A DNA stretch of 64,000 bases from positions 837,829 to 901,828 of the forward strand of contig JAHEWK010000023.1 in assembly GCA_020740775.1 (NCBI GenBank), read 5' to 3'. The translations under genes were made by a program, and so were the position numbers. The notes beneath the pieces are model-generated. The model was not told the DNA's origin. It did not search any database and saw nothing but the letters and a program-made list of their open reading frames with translations. The stretch comes from Ilyonectria destructans (lineage: Eukaryota; Ascomycota; Sordariomycetes; Hypocreales; Nectriaceae). Below, piece after piece: positions 11,522-22,945 of the stretch. Every line of letters starts with the position of its first letter. Positions within the stretch are counted from its first letter, which is position 1.

Positions 11522-12784
11522 TCATTCCCTTAATAGAACCGGAGGTATAGGTGCTCTATCCCCAAAGTCCGCAGCATGGCTGGCATACGAGTCGACTGGG
11601 CGATAGCGTATGGACCTTCTCGACTTTACAACCGTGAGACCCTCATCCCCGGTGAACGTCCTCCGGCCCTCGGTCGATGATAGATTCTCCAGTGCGTAAC
11701 CTCCATCGCCAGTGGAGTTGGTATATGTTTCGTCTGATATGTGGCTCGATGTTGAGTCTCGAGCGATCTTTCCGATGAGCTCAGCCATGGACATTTCGAT
11801 GTTGAGCTTGACAATGTATGCGAGTGGGTGAAACTGCATGTAGCTGTGGACATTAGCTAGCGTTCTGTGCGGAGGGTCGGATTGAGGCTGCCAGAAGCTG
11901 TCATCGAGGACAAGACCTACACGAAAGTATTCTTCAAGCTCATCATGGTAATGATAAGAACATCCATGCTGAGGGAGAAGCCAATGATGAACATATTGAA
12001 GTGGGCCAATCTTTTATACTTTGTCAAACCAAACATGACCAGGTTGACCCGAACGAGATAGATGTAGTAAAAGTTCAAGCAGCCGTCAACAAGGAGATAA
12101 ATGACCTTCTCGCATCGGTCCCACCAGTCGTTTAGCCAGATGTATCGTTCTGAGATTTGTAAACGGGCAGGGATCCATATGTTGTAGACAGATATGTTGA
12201 CTGCTGTGATTAATATCGCCACGCCGACCTTTAGACGCCATGATTTTTCCGCGTCGGCCATGATGACAGCGCATCGATTAATGATGATTTGAAGAAGGAA
12301 TTGTACCTGGAAGTCTGGGTTAATATTATCCCAGGATAGACGAAGGAGAAACACTTACTTGAAGGGCCCAGGTAGTAACTGTGAGAATGATAAGTCAGCA
12401 AGATGCATGCATGATCAATAATGGATCGAACATACGGATGCAAAAGTAGAATGCGAAACTATAGTCCCCCAACATTAGCATCGCGTCAAGCCATTGACCA
12501 AAAAGGAATCAGACTAACCTCGGGGGTATAATACCTAACAAATGCAGAAAACAAATTATGGCGAAAATAAGACAGACGAGAATCTCCAGCCATATCATCA
12601 CAACGTAGGCATTCGAAAAGACACGACGGCCGCGTCGCCTCGCAATGCGCGTCGTCTGCTTCACGGCCGTCCATGTCGTCAGCCAGCCGAAGCCGATGGT
12701 AAACCCCCAGGCCAGGGACGCGATGATGAGATCAGTTTGGGTGACTTCTTGGGCGACGTAGTGCGGCGAGAGGAGGGTTTTCAT
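11522..12784 (-). CDS. multi-pass integral membrane protein, about 338 aa
   Basis: Exons, read leftward: 12784-12519, 12458-12436, 12378-12359, 12306-11921 and 11843-11522, totalling 1,017 nt with every junction in frame. About seven hydrophobic helices are encoded, starting in LIIASLAWGFTIGFGWLTTW, and the tail after the last helix (from about residue 245) is hydrophilic and Ser/Thr-rich. This is the shape of an uncharacterised, widely conserved fungal seven-helix membrane protein related in topology to GPCR-like families. I do not know a ligand or transport substrate. Two microexons of 23 and 20 nt are unusual but needed for the frame (SFAFYFCILTTWALQ). No disabling mutation was found. Confidence 0.75.
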
Positions 12785-13979
12785 GGCACACCCACGAGGC
12801 GAAAGCTCGGATGCATGATGTGGATTGCGGATGAACGGATCAAGCTTTCCACACTAGAGAGCGCGGCGGCGGTGCAATAGATGTAAGGAAAAATTGGCTA
12901 GGGGGACAAATGCCGCAGCTGACTTGGGCGACCAGTCCTAGTATTTTCGGGACTTCGCACGGAATTGCAACCGCAAGACCAATGCGAGACCGACTTGGCC
13001 GACTTGATGTTAGTATACAAGCCTCGTTATGCAGCGGCATGACTGCGAGTCGCGGCTATTGGACATGGGCACGTTGGGGTAATTATGCAACCGGGCGACT
13101 CGCGGATGATTGCCACTCGTTCAGAGACATTCAGAGACATGGGTCCCATTAAAGTTCGCTCGATGGGACTCGATGGGAGTCTCGATTCGGCCCAGCTCCC
13201 GGACCGAGCTCACGGCGTTGCGGTGCAGCGATCTACGGCACTTGTTACCGAGTTGAGGCTACCCCGGAATTGGGCGACGCCACGCCGGGAGATGGCGTCC
13301 GCTGTGGCAACACGTAGCGTACAATGTAGGAGCCTAGGGCGGCATGTGGCCGTTTCTCATGTGCCGCGGGCGAGTTAGCTCCGACTGTGTGTTTGAGGCG
13401 TTGGGCCTAGCAACGAGAGCTGAGGTCTGCTCGGATGGTAGCGGATGGTAGCGGATGCTAGCGGATGGTAGCGGATGGTAGCGCCATGGAATCATTCAAG
13501 CCTCGATGTAATACATTGCTAATGATCGGCTCCAACGACCTGCTTGCAATGACCATTACCTTTGCTTTCTATGTGTTGAATGCGTATTACTCGTTTGACT
13601 TTTCTTAGTAAAAGAGGCACACCATGAGTCAAGTTGGAGAGCATCGTGTTTGCAAAATGTCATTTCATCTTCTAATAGCTCCACCCGCAGTCCAAGACCA
13701 TCACGTGCTTCCTCGGAATCTGAGATCTCGTACGGATCTGCAATTTCGCTCGAGACATCTTGCAAGCGACCTGTGGAGAGCATCTCCTGGCACATCACAT
13801 CTCATTCTGCGAGCTCCACGGCGATGCACTCAAGGAGGCACTTGAAGACGCCCAAATATCATGTCATAAATGCTGAGTGAGGCTTTTAGCGACGAACCAT
13901 TTTACAAAAAGCACCTCATTTGATATCGCTGGGCACATCGTGCGAGAAGCCTGAGATGCATGGGGAGGGGCCCGGCCGC
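12785..13979. other. intergenic spacer upstream of the membrane protein
   Basis: No gene is supported. It contains a short 10-bp tandem repeat at 13431-13483, listed separately. A weak minus-strand frame at 13798-13556 (acidic, DPYEISDSEEA) has no recognisable domain. Confidence 0.5.
13431..13483. repeat. 10-bp tandem repeat GCGGATGGTA, about 5 copies
   Basis: Five consecutive units of (G/T)CGGATG(G/C)TA are visible, with one base change in the first and one in the third unit. It lies in non-coding DNA. Confidence 0.85.
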
Positions 13980-15065
13980 CAGTGTTGCTAATAATATAAA
14001 CAATACGTATATTGGCAATATGGACCCCTCGCAATATTATTGTATTGTCAAAGGGTGCATATTGTATTACCCAATATGAACATGGCCGATATTGTATTGT
14101 ATTGCCAAGAATCCAATATATTGGCAGTGTGACAATATATCCCATATATTACACGTGACCTTCATTATTCACCTGCCGTGGCTAAAATATCGTCACCTTG
14201 AAAATCTCGAATCCCAAACCATGGGCGTTGTTGAGGCATCGAGGTCGTCTCTACTCCTTTGTGCCCTGACAGCAGCGGGGTTGCGGGGTTGGTGTTGGGG
14301 GACTGCTACCCTATAGCACTCGGTTGACACCTCCATGACGCCTTTTTTCACGCGTCATCGCGTGTCAGTTACCCGTTGGCATTGTGGGGCAAGCAAGCAT
14401 GCCAACCTCGTCCCGAGGTTGGGCGGAAAAACCCTTGTCAGCCGGTTTAATATTGTCACACTTTTTGGTGTAAAATGCCGTTTTTTGGCCCTTTATTCTG
14501 CCTCTAATCCATATATATATAATCTTTAGAAAATGGATTTAAATTAAGTAAGCTGAGGGCTTTAAATTGGAGATCTCTTTTTCTATTTTACTTAAATTTT
14601 CAAGAAAAAAGAAAAAAAAGTGAAGTATTTTCTAAGATTTAAATAGAAAAAGAAATTGAGGTTCGTTTCAAAGCCCTCAGTCTGGCCAGTCTAGATATAT
14701 TTTTTAAAGAATTTATATATATAAATTGGGGGCAGAATAGAGGGCCAAAAAACGGCGTTTTACACCAAAAAGGGTGACAACTATTAAACCGGCTGACAAG
14801 GGTTTTTCCGCCCAACCTCGGGACGAGGTTGGCATGCTTGCTTGCCCCACAATGCCAACGGGTAGTCAAATTGTCAACAAACAAATGAACTTTTCCTCCA
14901 AAGCGACAAGCCAATACAAAAAATATATTGCCAATATGGACATCCCGATATTGTATTGTGACAATATGGCAATCTGCATATTGTATTGGTACAATATAGT
15001 GTAGGGTATATCATATCGTATGTATTGCAGTATATTGTTTTATTGCCATATTATTAGCAACACTC
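13980..15065 (-). mobile_element. non-autonomous hAT relative
   Basis: The left 240 bp or so are the inverted 3' end of the hAT at 6036-8778: the same CAGTGTTGCTAATAATAT terminus, then CAATA-rich subterminal DNA, then the last codons of the transposase. The right end resembles the inverted 5' end but is more diverged, and its last base differs. The middle has no transposase and instead contains the foldback repeat at 14370-14864. It is probably an internally deleted or captured derivative mobilised in trans. No 8-bp target duplication was found. Confidence 0.7.
14370..14864. repeat. long foldback (inverted-repeat) element, about 495 bp
   Basis: The left arm beginning TACCCGTTGGCATTGTGGGG is repeated inverted at the right end (..CCAACGGGTA). 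The arms remain similar for at least 155 bp and with gaps for most of the element, so the whole unit can fold into one hairpin. The centre is A/T-rich. It is nested in the non-autonomous hAT. A mini copy with similar termini is at 57574-57622. No coding capacity. Confidence 0.8.
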
Positions 15066-15610
15066 TGCGAGATATGGCTTTCGGTCGAGGTGGCGGCGAG
15101 GCGACGCGACGCGACGCCGATCGACACGTCGTCAGCTTTGCTCTGCGACAAACGCAAGCGCTATATTGTCAGTGCTCAAAACTTGGAACTGCAAGCGTTA
15201 TATCCCAGATTGAGCTGAAGTGAACCTGGGCCATGACAGTCGGAGCATCGTTTCACTTGCCGTGTCCCGATGAAGTAACCATGCAGCTACACGTATACAC
15301 CAGATGGCCAAATACGTTAAAAGCGGTCAATACATCGAGGTAGACTCGCCTGGTGCCAGCGTTTAATCGGATGCTTCCCAGCGCATTGGACAGGGGCTGC
15401 CACCGCATTGACCCTTGTCCATCTCGATGAGAAGCCGAATGATTAGGAAGCAGGAAACTATCTGGAAATTATTACGAAAAAAAATATTAAAGACGCTGGG
15501 AAAGACACAAATGGTAGACATCTCACGCTTGATTTAGAGGGCAAAACAGTCACATTCCACAGAAGGAAAAGCACCGTTGAACTCAGACGCAGCTGTTTCA
15601 GGCCCAGACC
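15066..15610. other. spacer between the hAT relative and element A
   Basis: No coding frame, repeat or RNA is recognised here. Confidence 0.5.
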
Positions 15611-15851
15611 TACGGTTGACTGTAGGGCTCACTGTCCCAAAACCCCATTTTCAAAAAATTTCATCATTAGAGCCACCCTAGCGTATCTTCTTCATAAGCC
15701 CGAAACCCCCAAATACATGAATATTCAATTAAAGCGAGAGGGATATTCCATATACAAGGTCATACAACAATTTTTCCCCCAGTTCACGTCATCTTTTCCC
15801 TGTCACATTCTCCATCAATACATATCAGCAAAAACACCAACTGTATTACAC

Positions 15852-16431
15852 ATGTCACCTCCAATTAACTCAACTGCCAAGCAGCCATCAAATAAGGCTG
15901 CACTCACATCATGGGCTCTTACAAAAGCCCAATTAATACGGCCTGCAAAGGTGATAAGATGTCAAGAGCAGGCAACAGAGAGCCGTCTGTTACAGCTGAA
16001 TACACGAGCTAGACAAGGGCGGTCTGCATCAACTGGCCTTGACTTAACCCGTACACAAAATATTGATGCACTACTCATCTATATTTATGGGACTTCACGC
16101 ACACCTTCCTGTATGCAATGTGCGAGAGGAAATGGCATTTTTGAAGGGTGTATCACTAAGAGTGATATTGCTGCTGGTGCATGTGCGAACTGCACATATT
16201 CATCGAGAGGAATTCGATGTTCATATCATGGTAAGCTATTGAACCTTTCTTTATATAACAAATACTAATCAGAATATATTAGATCGGCCAAAAGAAACAC
16301 AATTATCTCAGTCCATAATAGAGAAAATCGTGAAGGAGTCTACACCTGATCAACTACGTGCATTTGGAGCAGATCTAATTGAAAGAGCTAAGGTCCAAGA
16401 GGAACTTAGCTCCACACAGCCCGAAGAGTAA
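15852..16431 (+). CDS. element A cysteine-cluster protein 1, about 175 aa
   Basis: Exons 15852-16230 and 16283-16431, joined over a 52-bp GT-AG intron with a TACTAATC branch site; the frame holds across the junction. Cysteines 87, 90, 100, 111, 114 and 123 form CX2CX9CX10CX2CX8C, which fits a zinc-binding fold. The arrangement and the ACANC core match the B-element protein at 51118-51944. The C-terminal exon encodes a helical acidic tail. An upstream in-frame ATG at 15717 is possible, but the ATG at 15852 gives a more compact protein. Function is unknown; as a transposon-encoded partner it may bind DNA or the transposase. Element B has no counterpart of this particular gene copy. Confidence 0.7.
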
Positions 16432-16685
16432 CTAGTCTAGGGTTACGGGTGATGAGTCATTAGTGCTAATATTCTCTTTATTTAAAGTGAAAAGTTTTGC
16501 GTACGCAAATAATCCAACTTAATCCTTCTTTATTATTCTCTACTATGAATTCCACAATCTGTTCCAAGAAGGGTTATCTCCATTCTGTTGTATTGTAGTT
16601 AAACCCAGACTGGGCTCGTTGTTATTTCTGTGGAGATAATATTACACCTTTAACTCTCCCTTCTTCTGCCAATCCTCAAGTTAAT

Positions 16686-17714
16686 ATGGTCGATTTGACT
16701 GGAGACAGCCCAATCCCACCTACACAGGCACGATCACGACAACTCCAGCATGCACCTGCACCTGCAATGACTATCCCTTCCTACAATCCTGCTCAACTGG
16801 AATCCGCTGTCAATCAGGGCAACCAAAGCCGAAATCTCCACGCCCAAGCTACTCGAACGAAGCCGATACCTAATACACCCATTGAGTTGTCAATTACCTT
16901 ATATACAGCAGCATATAAGTGTAAACCAAGCGGTCAATTGGAGATCAGGAAGTGGCAGCCTGGATCTCCTAGTGTTGCTACGAAAGTTAGCAATTGTTTT
17001 GTTACAAACGCAACACACAACTATCCTTCACATGCCGACTTTGTAAAGTCAGTTGCAGGACGTGCAGCAACTGATGCAACATATCGGGCTGTTAACTGGG
17101 AGTTCATTTCTGCTTGCATCTGTAACAGTTCTACAAGCATTGTTTTCTTTTCTCAGGAGGTTCTTGAGACAACTTCTCTTGCTGCATTTCTTACTGCAAT
17201 CAATCCTCAAGGTCCGGTTCCAACCAAGGCCAATCTTTCACTTCTGTATGCTTATGAAGCGAAAGAGGAGGAATCTGACATGATCACTCCTGTTCCAGTG
17301 CAAAAGAAGAAGGTCAAAGGCGAAAAGAAACTATCTCTTCCTATACAAAGCAATCCCCCAACACCATCTCCAATCAATCGCAAACGAAAGGCATCTACAC
17401 AAGCAGCTCCAACAACGGAGAGGAAGGTGAAGATAGACACGAAAAAGGAGGAGGTGTTGGTCTTACTAGAGAAGTCTAATGGAGAAGATGACTTTGCTGC
17501 ATTCTTCGATACGGATGTGGATGGATCGGATTTGAATGGACGAGATGAAATAGTTGTGGAAGTAGCTGGGCAAGGTAATGAGGATTTAGAGGCATTTGTG
17601 TCAGATGATGGAAGTAGAGAAGTGATTGAGGGAGATGTAATTAGTACAGGGCGGAAGACTGGCAGTAAACAGCCACTGCCTCCATTAAGCATGGTAACTC
17701 GCCAGCGTAAGTAG
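16686..17714 (+). CDS. element A accessory protein with SIM-like motif, 342 aa
   Basis: The first residues are MVDLTGDSP, resembling a SUMO-interaction motif (hydrophobic-D-L-T followed by acidic/Ser). In the same frame, just upstream of this ATG, a CYFCGD pair is encoded, so a short upstream exon may add a CxxC. The middle (about 30-200) aligns by eye with the minus-strand gene of element B: both have an NRQS/NQSR stretch, a (V/I)ELS segment and a hydrophobic strand near L.YAYE/FWLFNEG. The C-terminal third is charged and disordered. It ends only 25 bp from the convergent transposase stop. I do not recognise the fold. Role inferred: accessory factor for transposition or host evasion; unproven. 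Confidence 0.7.
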   Translation: MVDLTGDSPIPPTQARSRQLQHAPAPAMTIPSYNPAQLESAVNQGNQSRNLHAQATRTKPIPNTPIELSITLYTAAYKCKPSGQLEIRKWQPGSPSVATKVSNCFVTNATHNYPSHADFVKSVAGRAATDATYRAVNWEFISACICNSSTSIVFFSQEVLETTSLAAFLTAINPQGPVPTKANLSLLYAYEAKEEESDMITPVPVQKKKVKGEKKLSLPIQSNPPTPSPINRKRKASTQAAPTTERKVKIDTKKEEVLVLLEKSNGEDDFAAFFDTDVDGSDLNGRDEIVVEVAGQGNEDLEAFVSDDGSREVIEGDVISTGRKTGSKQPLPPLSMVTRQRK

Positions 17715-17739
17715 TTTCAATCCTCTTAAGTCTTTTCCT

Positions 17740-19329
17740 TTATTGATCTGCTGCTATCCATGATTCAAACACATCAATATCGATATTCTGAGCCTGTAGA
17801 AGTTGACTAAGTCGATCTCGCCCATCTCGGGGTCGGTCAAGTAAGGACAGTCGTGGTAAAGTCCCATTCTGAATATAAAGAGCCAATTCACCTCGTAGGA
17901 GATTGTACTCATCCAAAAGTGGATGTGTGACAACGTTCGATATTGCTGGTAAAGAGCCAATTGTCCTTGTGATAATATCTTGACAAATGGACATTGTTTC
18001 TTCTGGTAAGAAAACATCCAGATCAGATTGATCAAGATTAAAGGTTTCTTGACAGAATCTGAATCGATCGGGTGGAATCTCTTCAGCAAAGTTCCGTGCA
18101 GTCTCTGAATTGAGATCATGATATAGAACTGAGGGTTGTCCAGGTTGAACATGTGGTCGATTGGCTTGACGGCGAATAGAATGGCTATTCCAGACTCTTA
18201 CAAATGATATCAAGTCATGCCGGATCGGATTCATAAAGATGAATAGAATAGCAATGCGATCAGGGAGAGAGCCGCCATCAAAGAGCCCATTCTCTGTTAG
18301 CCATTGGAAGTATGTCTAATCGAAGAGAATTAGTAAAGATCAATAAGAAATAGTAGAAACTTACCCTCCATGATCCTCCACGTGCTTGATAAAGCCGATG
18401 CCACCAGCTTTCAATTCGAGTATTATGAATACTCCGTCCAAAAAACCAACAATCCTTGAACTCAATTGGAACTAACTCTGTTCCAATTCGTTTCGATTCC
18501 CAGAAAGAAAGTAATGTAAGCCACACATCAGAGCTGTTTCCCCTCCGTGATCAGATCGAATAGCTCGTGGCATCATACCACGCTGCCGCAGAACTGATAG
18601 ATACTGTAAAGCAATATTCCAACTTGTTGCAGCAGAATATCCACAGTAAAACCATGTAATATATCGGGCATACCCATCAATACCAGCATAGATCTCAAAG
18701 CCCCATTGCTTAAGCTTATCATAACCATCAAGGGACCATACCCAGTCAGGCCCTGGAACAATGAAGTCACGACGTTGAAAACGCGCTTTACCCCATCGAT
18801 CAGTAATGCTTTCAGGTGCAAAGTCTCGATAGACAGTGTACAATGCATCGCGACTGATAACATGATGTTGTTGCCTCATGTATGTGTAAAGATAGCCTCG
18901 ACCAAAGTTTTGAATGACAGTTGAGACTTGAGACTCATCGTGAAAGAAAGTTCTTGCAAGTTGTTGAGCTATTTGAAGCTGGTTATTGTCTTGCCGCCTG
19001 AACAGACCGAGTTCCCGACGGATCTTGCAAAGTCCAGTCATACTCAAGATAAACCCCTCATCTTGAAGCCGGCGTAGGATAATAGCATCTTTTAAACAGT
19101 CATCAAAGAACATTGACTTGATTCGCTCTCGTAGGGGTTCAGTATTAACTGTACGTTGTTGATGTACAAGTTCACATTGCTGTAAGAATCGGTACAGGAC
19201 TGAGCGACTGACTTGAATATTATAATTGGTAGAAAGAGAAAGAATAATACCAGAGATTGGGGTATTTTCTTCATGAAGAATAGTGATATCTTGACGGAAA
19301 GGGTTAAGATCTGTTCGAGGTCGAGGCAT
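17740..19329 (-). pseudogene. element A integrase-fold transposase, frameshifted
   Basis: Exons 19329-18365 and 18315-17740 are split by an intron at the same codon as in element B (after SWR / FWR). An N-terminal helix-turn-helix (about 1-55) precedes the integrase core: D201 in WSLDGYDKL, D260 in IRSDHGGET, and a glutamate in NTRIESWW. Near 18505 one base is missing relative to B: the YFLS strand runs into a stop in one frame while the ESKRIGTELV segment continues in another. Total exon length is 3n+2, consistent with a one-base loss. The C-terminal domain (RPHVQPGQP onward) is open. It resembles eukaryotic integrase-core transposases of the IS3EU kind; that assignment is from memory of motifs. 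Confidence 0.78.
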
Positions 19330-19648
19330 GTTGATTGAGGTTGAAAAGGAGAAGAAAAAGAGGAAAAGATAAGAATGGAGATAAATAACTTAAATATAAA
19401 ATGTAATTAGTTATATGTTTATTAAATAACTGTTTAGTTACATATATTACTTAATTATATTTCTATTTAAATAAATAACTAAATAAAACTTGAGAAATCT
19501 TTGTTTTGTTTCAAAGACAAAGTCTGTAAAGCTCTTTACAGCTCTGTTCATACCTGATCAGAACTATGCTAATCATTATGCTTGAAATCTCAGAAACCCA
19601 AGCCCATATGTCCCCGTAGAGCCATGTACATAGCTAATCAGACATAAA

Positions 19649-20437
19649 CTAATCAGTATCATCATGAATATTGCCGTCAAGGAGTGCCTCGAAGACATTC
19701 TTCATGACTCTGAGCGATTTGTTGTCAAGACTCATGAGCTCATCCATAACATCCTCTGCCTTGTAGTCCCGGCCAGATTTTTCCTTCTTGCTCTTTTTCT
19801 TGCCCTTACCCTTCTGCTTTTTCTGGTGCTTGGAAGTGGCTCATCGTCAGAGGATTCGTCGCGGGATCTCTTGCTGCCACCTGTGGTTATTAGTGATAGA
19901 TCCAGACCAGATATGTACATGTATGTACAGAACTTACCAGAGACAAGTGAGCAATGTTTGGCAGCACCACCGTAGTGGCAAGTGGCACAACCCAGGTGAC
20001 ATTTCGTCCAATGCCACATAAGCATTGAACGCACCAGTACCGTCCTTGCACTTCTGGCACGCCTGTTTGCCTTTGTTTTCTTGCCCGTACATGAACTTGA
20101 CCAAGGAATCGGCGGCTTGAGGGCGTGTAACGTTCACCACAGGCATGACTTTGCCTGACTTGGTCTGTCGAGAACGTAGCTCAATGAATCGCATCATCTA
20201 TCCAACAGTTAGCCATGTACAGGGCTGTACAGAGTCAATCGAGTAAGTACTCACGGGGAAATCAGCGTCACGGTCGAAGATCGCAGCGGCCTTGGCAGTA
20301 AAGGAAGCCTTGACGTCGTAGAACAACCGCGCGAACAAGTTCGCGGGCGACATGTCCACGGGGTCGACGTTCTCCTCAGATGGGATGGGAGTACCGTTGA
20401 GATCGTCAGGCAACTTGAACACAACCGTGGACGCCAT
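19649..20437 (-). pseudogene. element A cysteine-cluster protein 2, decayed
   Basis: Read leftward: exon 20437-20255, exon from 20197, then another after an intron ending near 19862. The product has the partner signature CQKC .. GAFNAY .. GCATC .. HC, but the third cysteine is Tyr. Frame is lost at about 20003 (one extra base just before GCATC) and again near 19840, beyond which an acidic C-terminus ending HDDTD remains open in a third frame. This is the collinear counterpart of the intact B gene at 51118-51944. It was probably functional before decay. Confidence 0.65.
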
Positions 20438-20593
20438 TGTTCAATGCGGTACAGGCGTGTATGGGCGTGTGGACGCGTAGTCGAGAAGTTGTTGTTGTCT
20501 GATGATAAACGTGAAGCAATGGCGGATGATGTTTTGCGACATGGGCCAATGTTTCGCGATGTTTGGTGGTGTACACGTCTGTAGACCAATGTT

Positions 20594-20594
<1 letters not shown>

Positions 20595-20625
<31 letters not shown>
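20595..20625 (+). repeat. A31 homopolymer
   Basis: An uninterrupted run of 31 A residues lies between the decayed cysteine-cluster gene and the right terminus of element A. Length may be unreliable in assembly. Confidence 0.9.
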
Positions 20626-20627
<2 letters not shown>

Positions 20628-20901
20628 AGAAGAAAGATGACGAGGGAAGAATTCCAATTGCGCGCGCTTAAAAAAAAGACGAATCTCTATGCATGTGTTC
20701 TACGCCTGTAACTATCTGTGAACAGCTGTTCACAGCTGTACTCGAATTCTTGCCAGTATTGGAATGAGAGCATGTAAACGTCATATAATCGGTTTAAAGG
20801 ATATTACATTTACGATCAGGCGTGAATACGCCCGTAGTGTGCGGCTAGTGGGAAATTTTTGAAAATGAGTTTTGGGACAGTGAGCCCTACAGTCAACCGT
20901 A

Positions 20902-22945
20902 TCACCACGTTTCTTCGGTCGCTAAGCTTGGTTTCATACATCCTCTTGTCTTCATAGATCCATTCGTTCATACGCCTCCTTATCGAGTCGTCGTTTGTAA
21001 GAGATGCCGCTTCGCGTGCGTAGCTGATACGCATGTGCAGACACGATGTCACATCTATCACCGACTTCGGCAGTCAAAGGCATACGATTTTGCTTGCTTT
21101 TACGGACTGTTATTTTCCCAGACGGACTAATAGGCCTAACAGCTGATCCTACTGTCAGGGGGCTGACCCTGATCCCTGTACTAAGACATCTATTGTGTTC
21201 CAATTCCTCTATAAAATACGGCCCTTCAGACCGTCAGTTAGCTAGGAATCAAGATCTTCTACATGTTCAATTGCAATCCCGCCTTCTGATACACGACATG
21301 GCGATGTCCCACCTGTTCGCTACCACAACGAGAAAGTGCGCTAGATCTGTCACGAATCGCACGATGAGGCAATTGTTGGGACGGTTCAGCAGATCCACAA
21401 AATAATATGAAGCCAGGCCGAGCTTGTCGCGTTTCAATTCCCCCTGCCAACATCAGAGCCAATCCCCTTTCTCGGCCGCCGGTCGTGCCTGCTGTGGTCA
21501 GGGTTCTGCATTTCAAGTCAGCATTCGCTCTGCGACATGCCCTCAGAGAAGCAGGTGGATTTCTCCAATCAAAGCCCGACCCAGAGCCCGCCATACAGAG
21601 GAAACAAGACTTTGCGTGACGTGCTGTATGCGGACAGGTGAATCGATGGCGTGGTGATTGTCGGCTTATGTCGATTGATGACATAGGAACGTGAAAAGTG
21701 CATCACTTTCTTCACAATTTTCCACGACCCCATGTCGGGGCAGTCCTTCCATTGACGGAGCAGACAGAATTAGGTTGACGCAAGCGGTAGTGCATCACAA
21801 AATATGACCATATTTTCACCATTTATGAGAACGAGGATAAATGTGCTAACATGTTCAACAGTTACTGACCAGCGTGTCCGTATAACTTATCTTAGAGTAA
21901 TACTACAAAAATAATACTTTAGGGTCGGATTCCTATCGCGAGCGGAATACCGTATATAGAGTTTGAACAGCTTCGTTGCACCGACAAGCACAAACCTCCC
22001 CTGTCAGCTAAATTATCGGTGTTCTGCTATCCCTAAGCCTCCTTTGGTCGCAGTTTTGTCATCCCTGCTGCCTAGAAACTCTCCAGAGACACTTCGATAG
22101 CTTATAAATCGTGACAGCCAATACTCGACGGATTTTTGCTTAGTCCTGATAGGCAACTGCGTAATAGCGACCGGCCGAAACCTCCCTAAAGATACTTGAA
22201 TGGCCTTCGCATCACAGGTCGTCTTCCCAAGCCAATCTTGCGTTCCGTTCCACAACAGGGTCAGGAGCTGATTAAAGTTTTCGTGCTTTCTTCCAAGTCA
22301 TCAATCAAATTCATATGCGACTGCATAAAGTTACACCAAAGCATCTGCAAGTATTGATATTAATAACGTCACGTTGCATATAGTCCAGAACTTTATTAAT
22401 GGATCTCAGATGTAGATGTGTGTGGATGAAAAAGTCCTGGTGGCTCTTTAATGAAATCCTACTACAGCTGCGCGCCATAGTGCAACCAGTCAAGTTGCTA
22501 AGAAAGCTAGAGCGACCGAGAAATTTAAAACTTAAAGGTTCGTAATAAAAGTAACGATATCACGCCCCAATTTAACAATCCAACCATGTTCGAAACTGGC
22601 CCTCTACGTTCTTCATGAATATCCTGAAAACAAAACCTAAAGAGCTCAATAAATCAGCTATCATTATTAAGTCATACTTAGAAACTTTCCAGAGTTTCCC
22701 AAGGTTTCGTATCTAAATTTATCTAGTTCCACACAGACTGTGAATGGGTTTTGCATGTGATTGCATGGTAGCTGCATGTGACTGCATGATGCTCAATGAG
22801 TATCTGTAAGTACCTACTGTACCAATTCCCGTTGGCATTTTAACAAGATGCCACCAAATGGATCCGTGTACGCGAGAAAAGATCACAGCTACAGACGTTT
22901 AAGCCTTATCTCGAGGCTTGTCACTCTCTCGGTCTTGCCGTCGAA
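20902..22945. other. intergenic spacer with possible LTR remnant
   Basis: No intact gene. A stretch near 21120-21262 has a TATA-like CTATAAAATA followed by a GC-poor leader and AGCTAGGAATCAAGATCTTCTA, closely resembling a stretch at 30080-30103; both may be fragments of the same retrotransposon LTR. The rest shows nothing recognisable. Confidence 0.4.

Larger units (their letters stand above)
15611..20901. mobile_element. element A: multi-gene TACGG-terminus DNA transposon
   Basis: The left end TACGGTTGACTGTAGGG is repeated inverted at the right end; the first 33 bp are identical and similarity extends to about 50 bp with small gaps. Inside, in order, are a cysteine-cluster gene (+), a VDLT-motif gene (+), an integrase-fold transposase (-) and a second cysteine-cluster gene (-). 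Element B (50597-55548) has the same termini at 24 of 33 positions and the same gene types in collinear order when inverted. The immediate flanks (CAGACC, TCACCA) are not a clear target duplication. Length is 5,291 bp. Confidence 0.85.

Noticed and set aside
19664..19975. Hydrophobic plus-strand frame opposite the decayed cysteine-cluster gene
   Set aside because: Leu/Phe-rich content is the complement of the Lys/Glu-rich tail on the other strand; not an independent gene.
15605..20907. Target-site duplication for element A
   Set aside because: The flanks CAGACC and TCACCA share no convincing duplicated word; the boundary rests on terminal repeats only.
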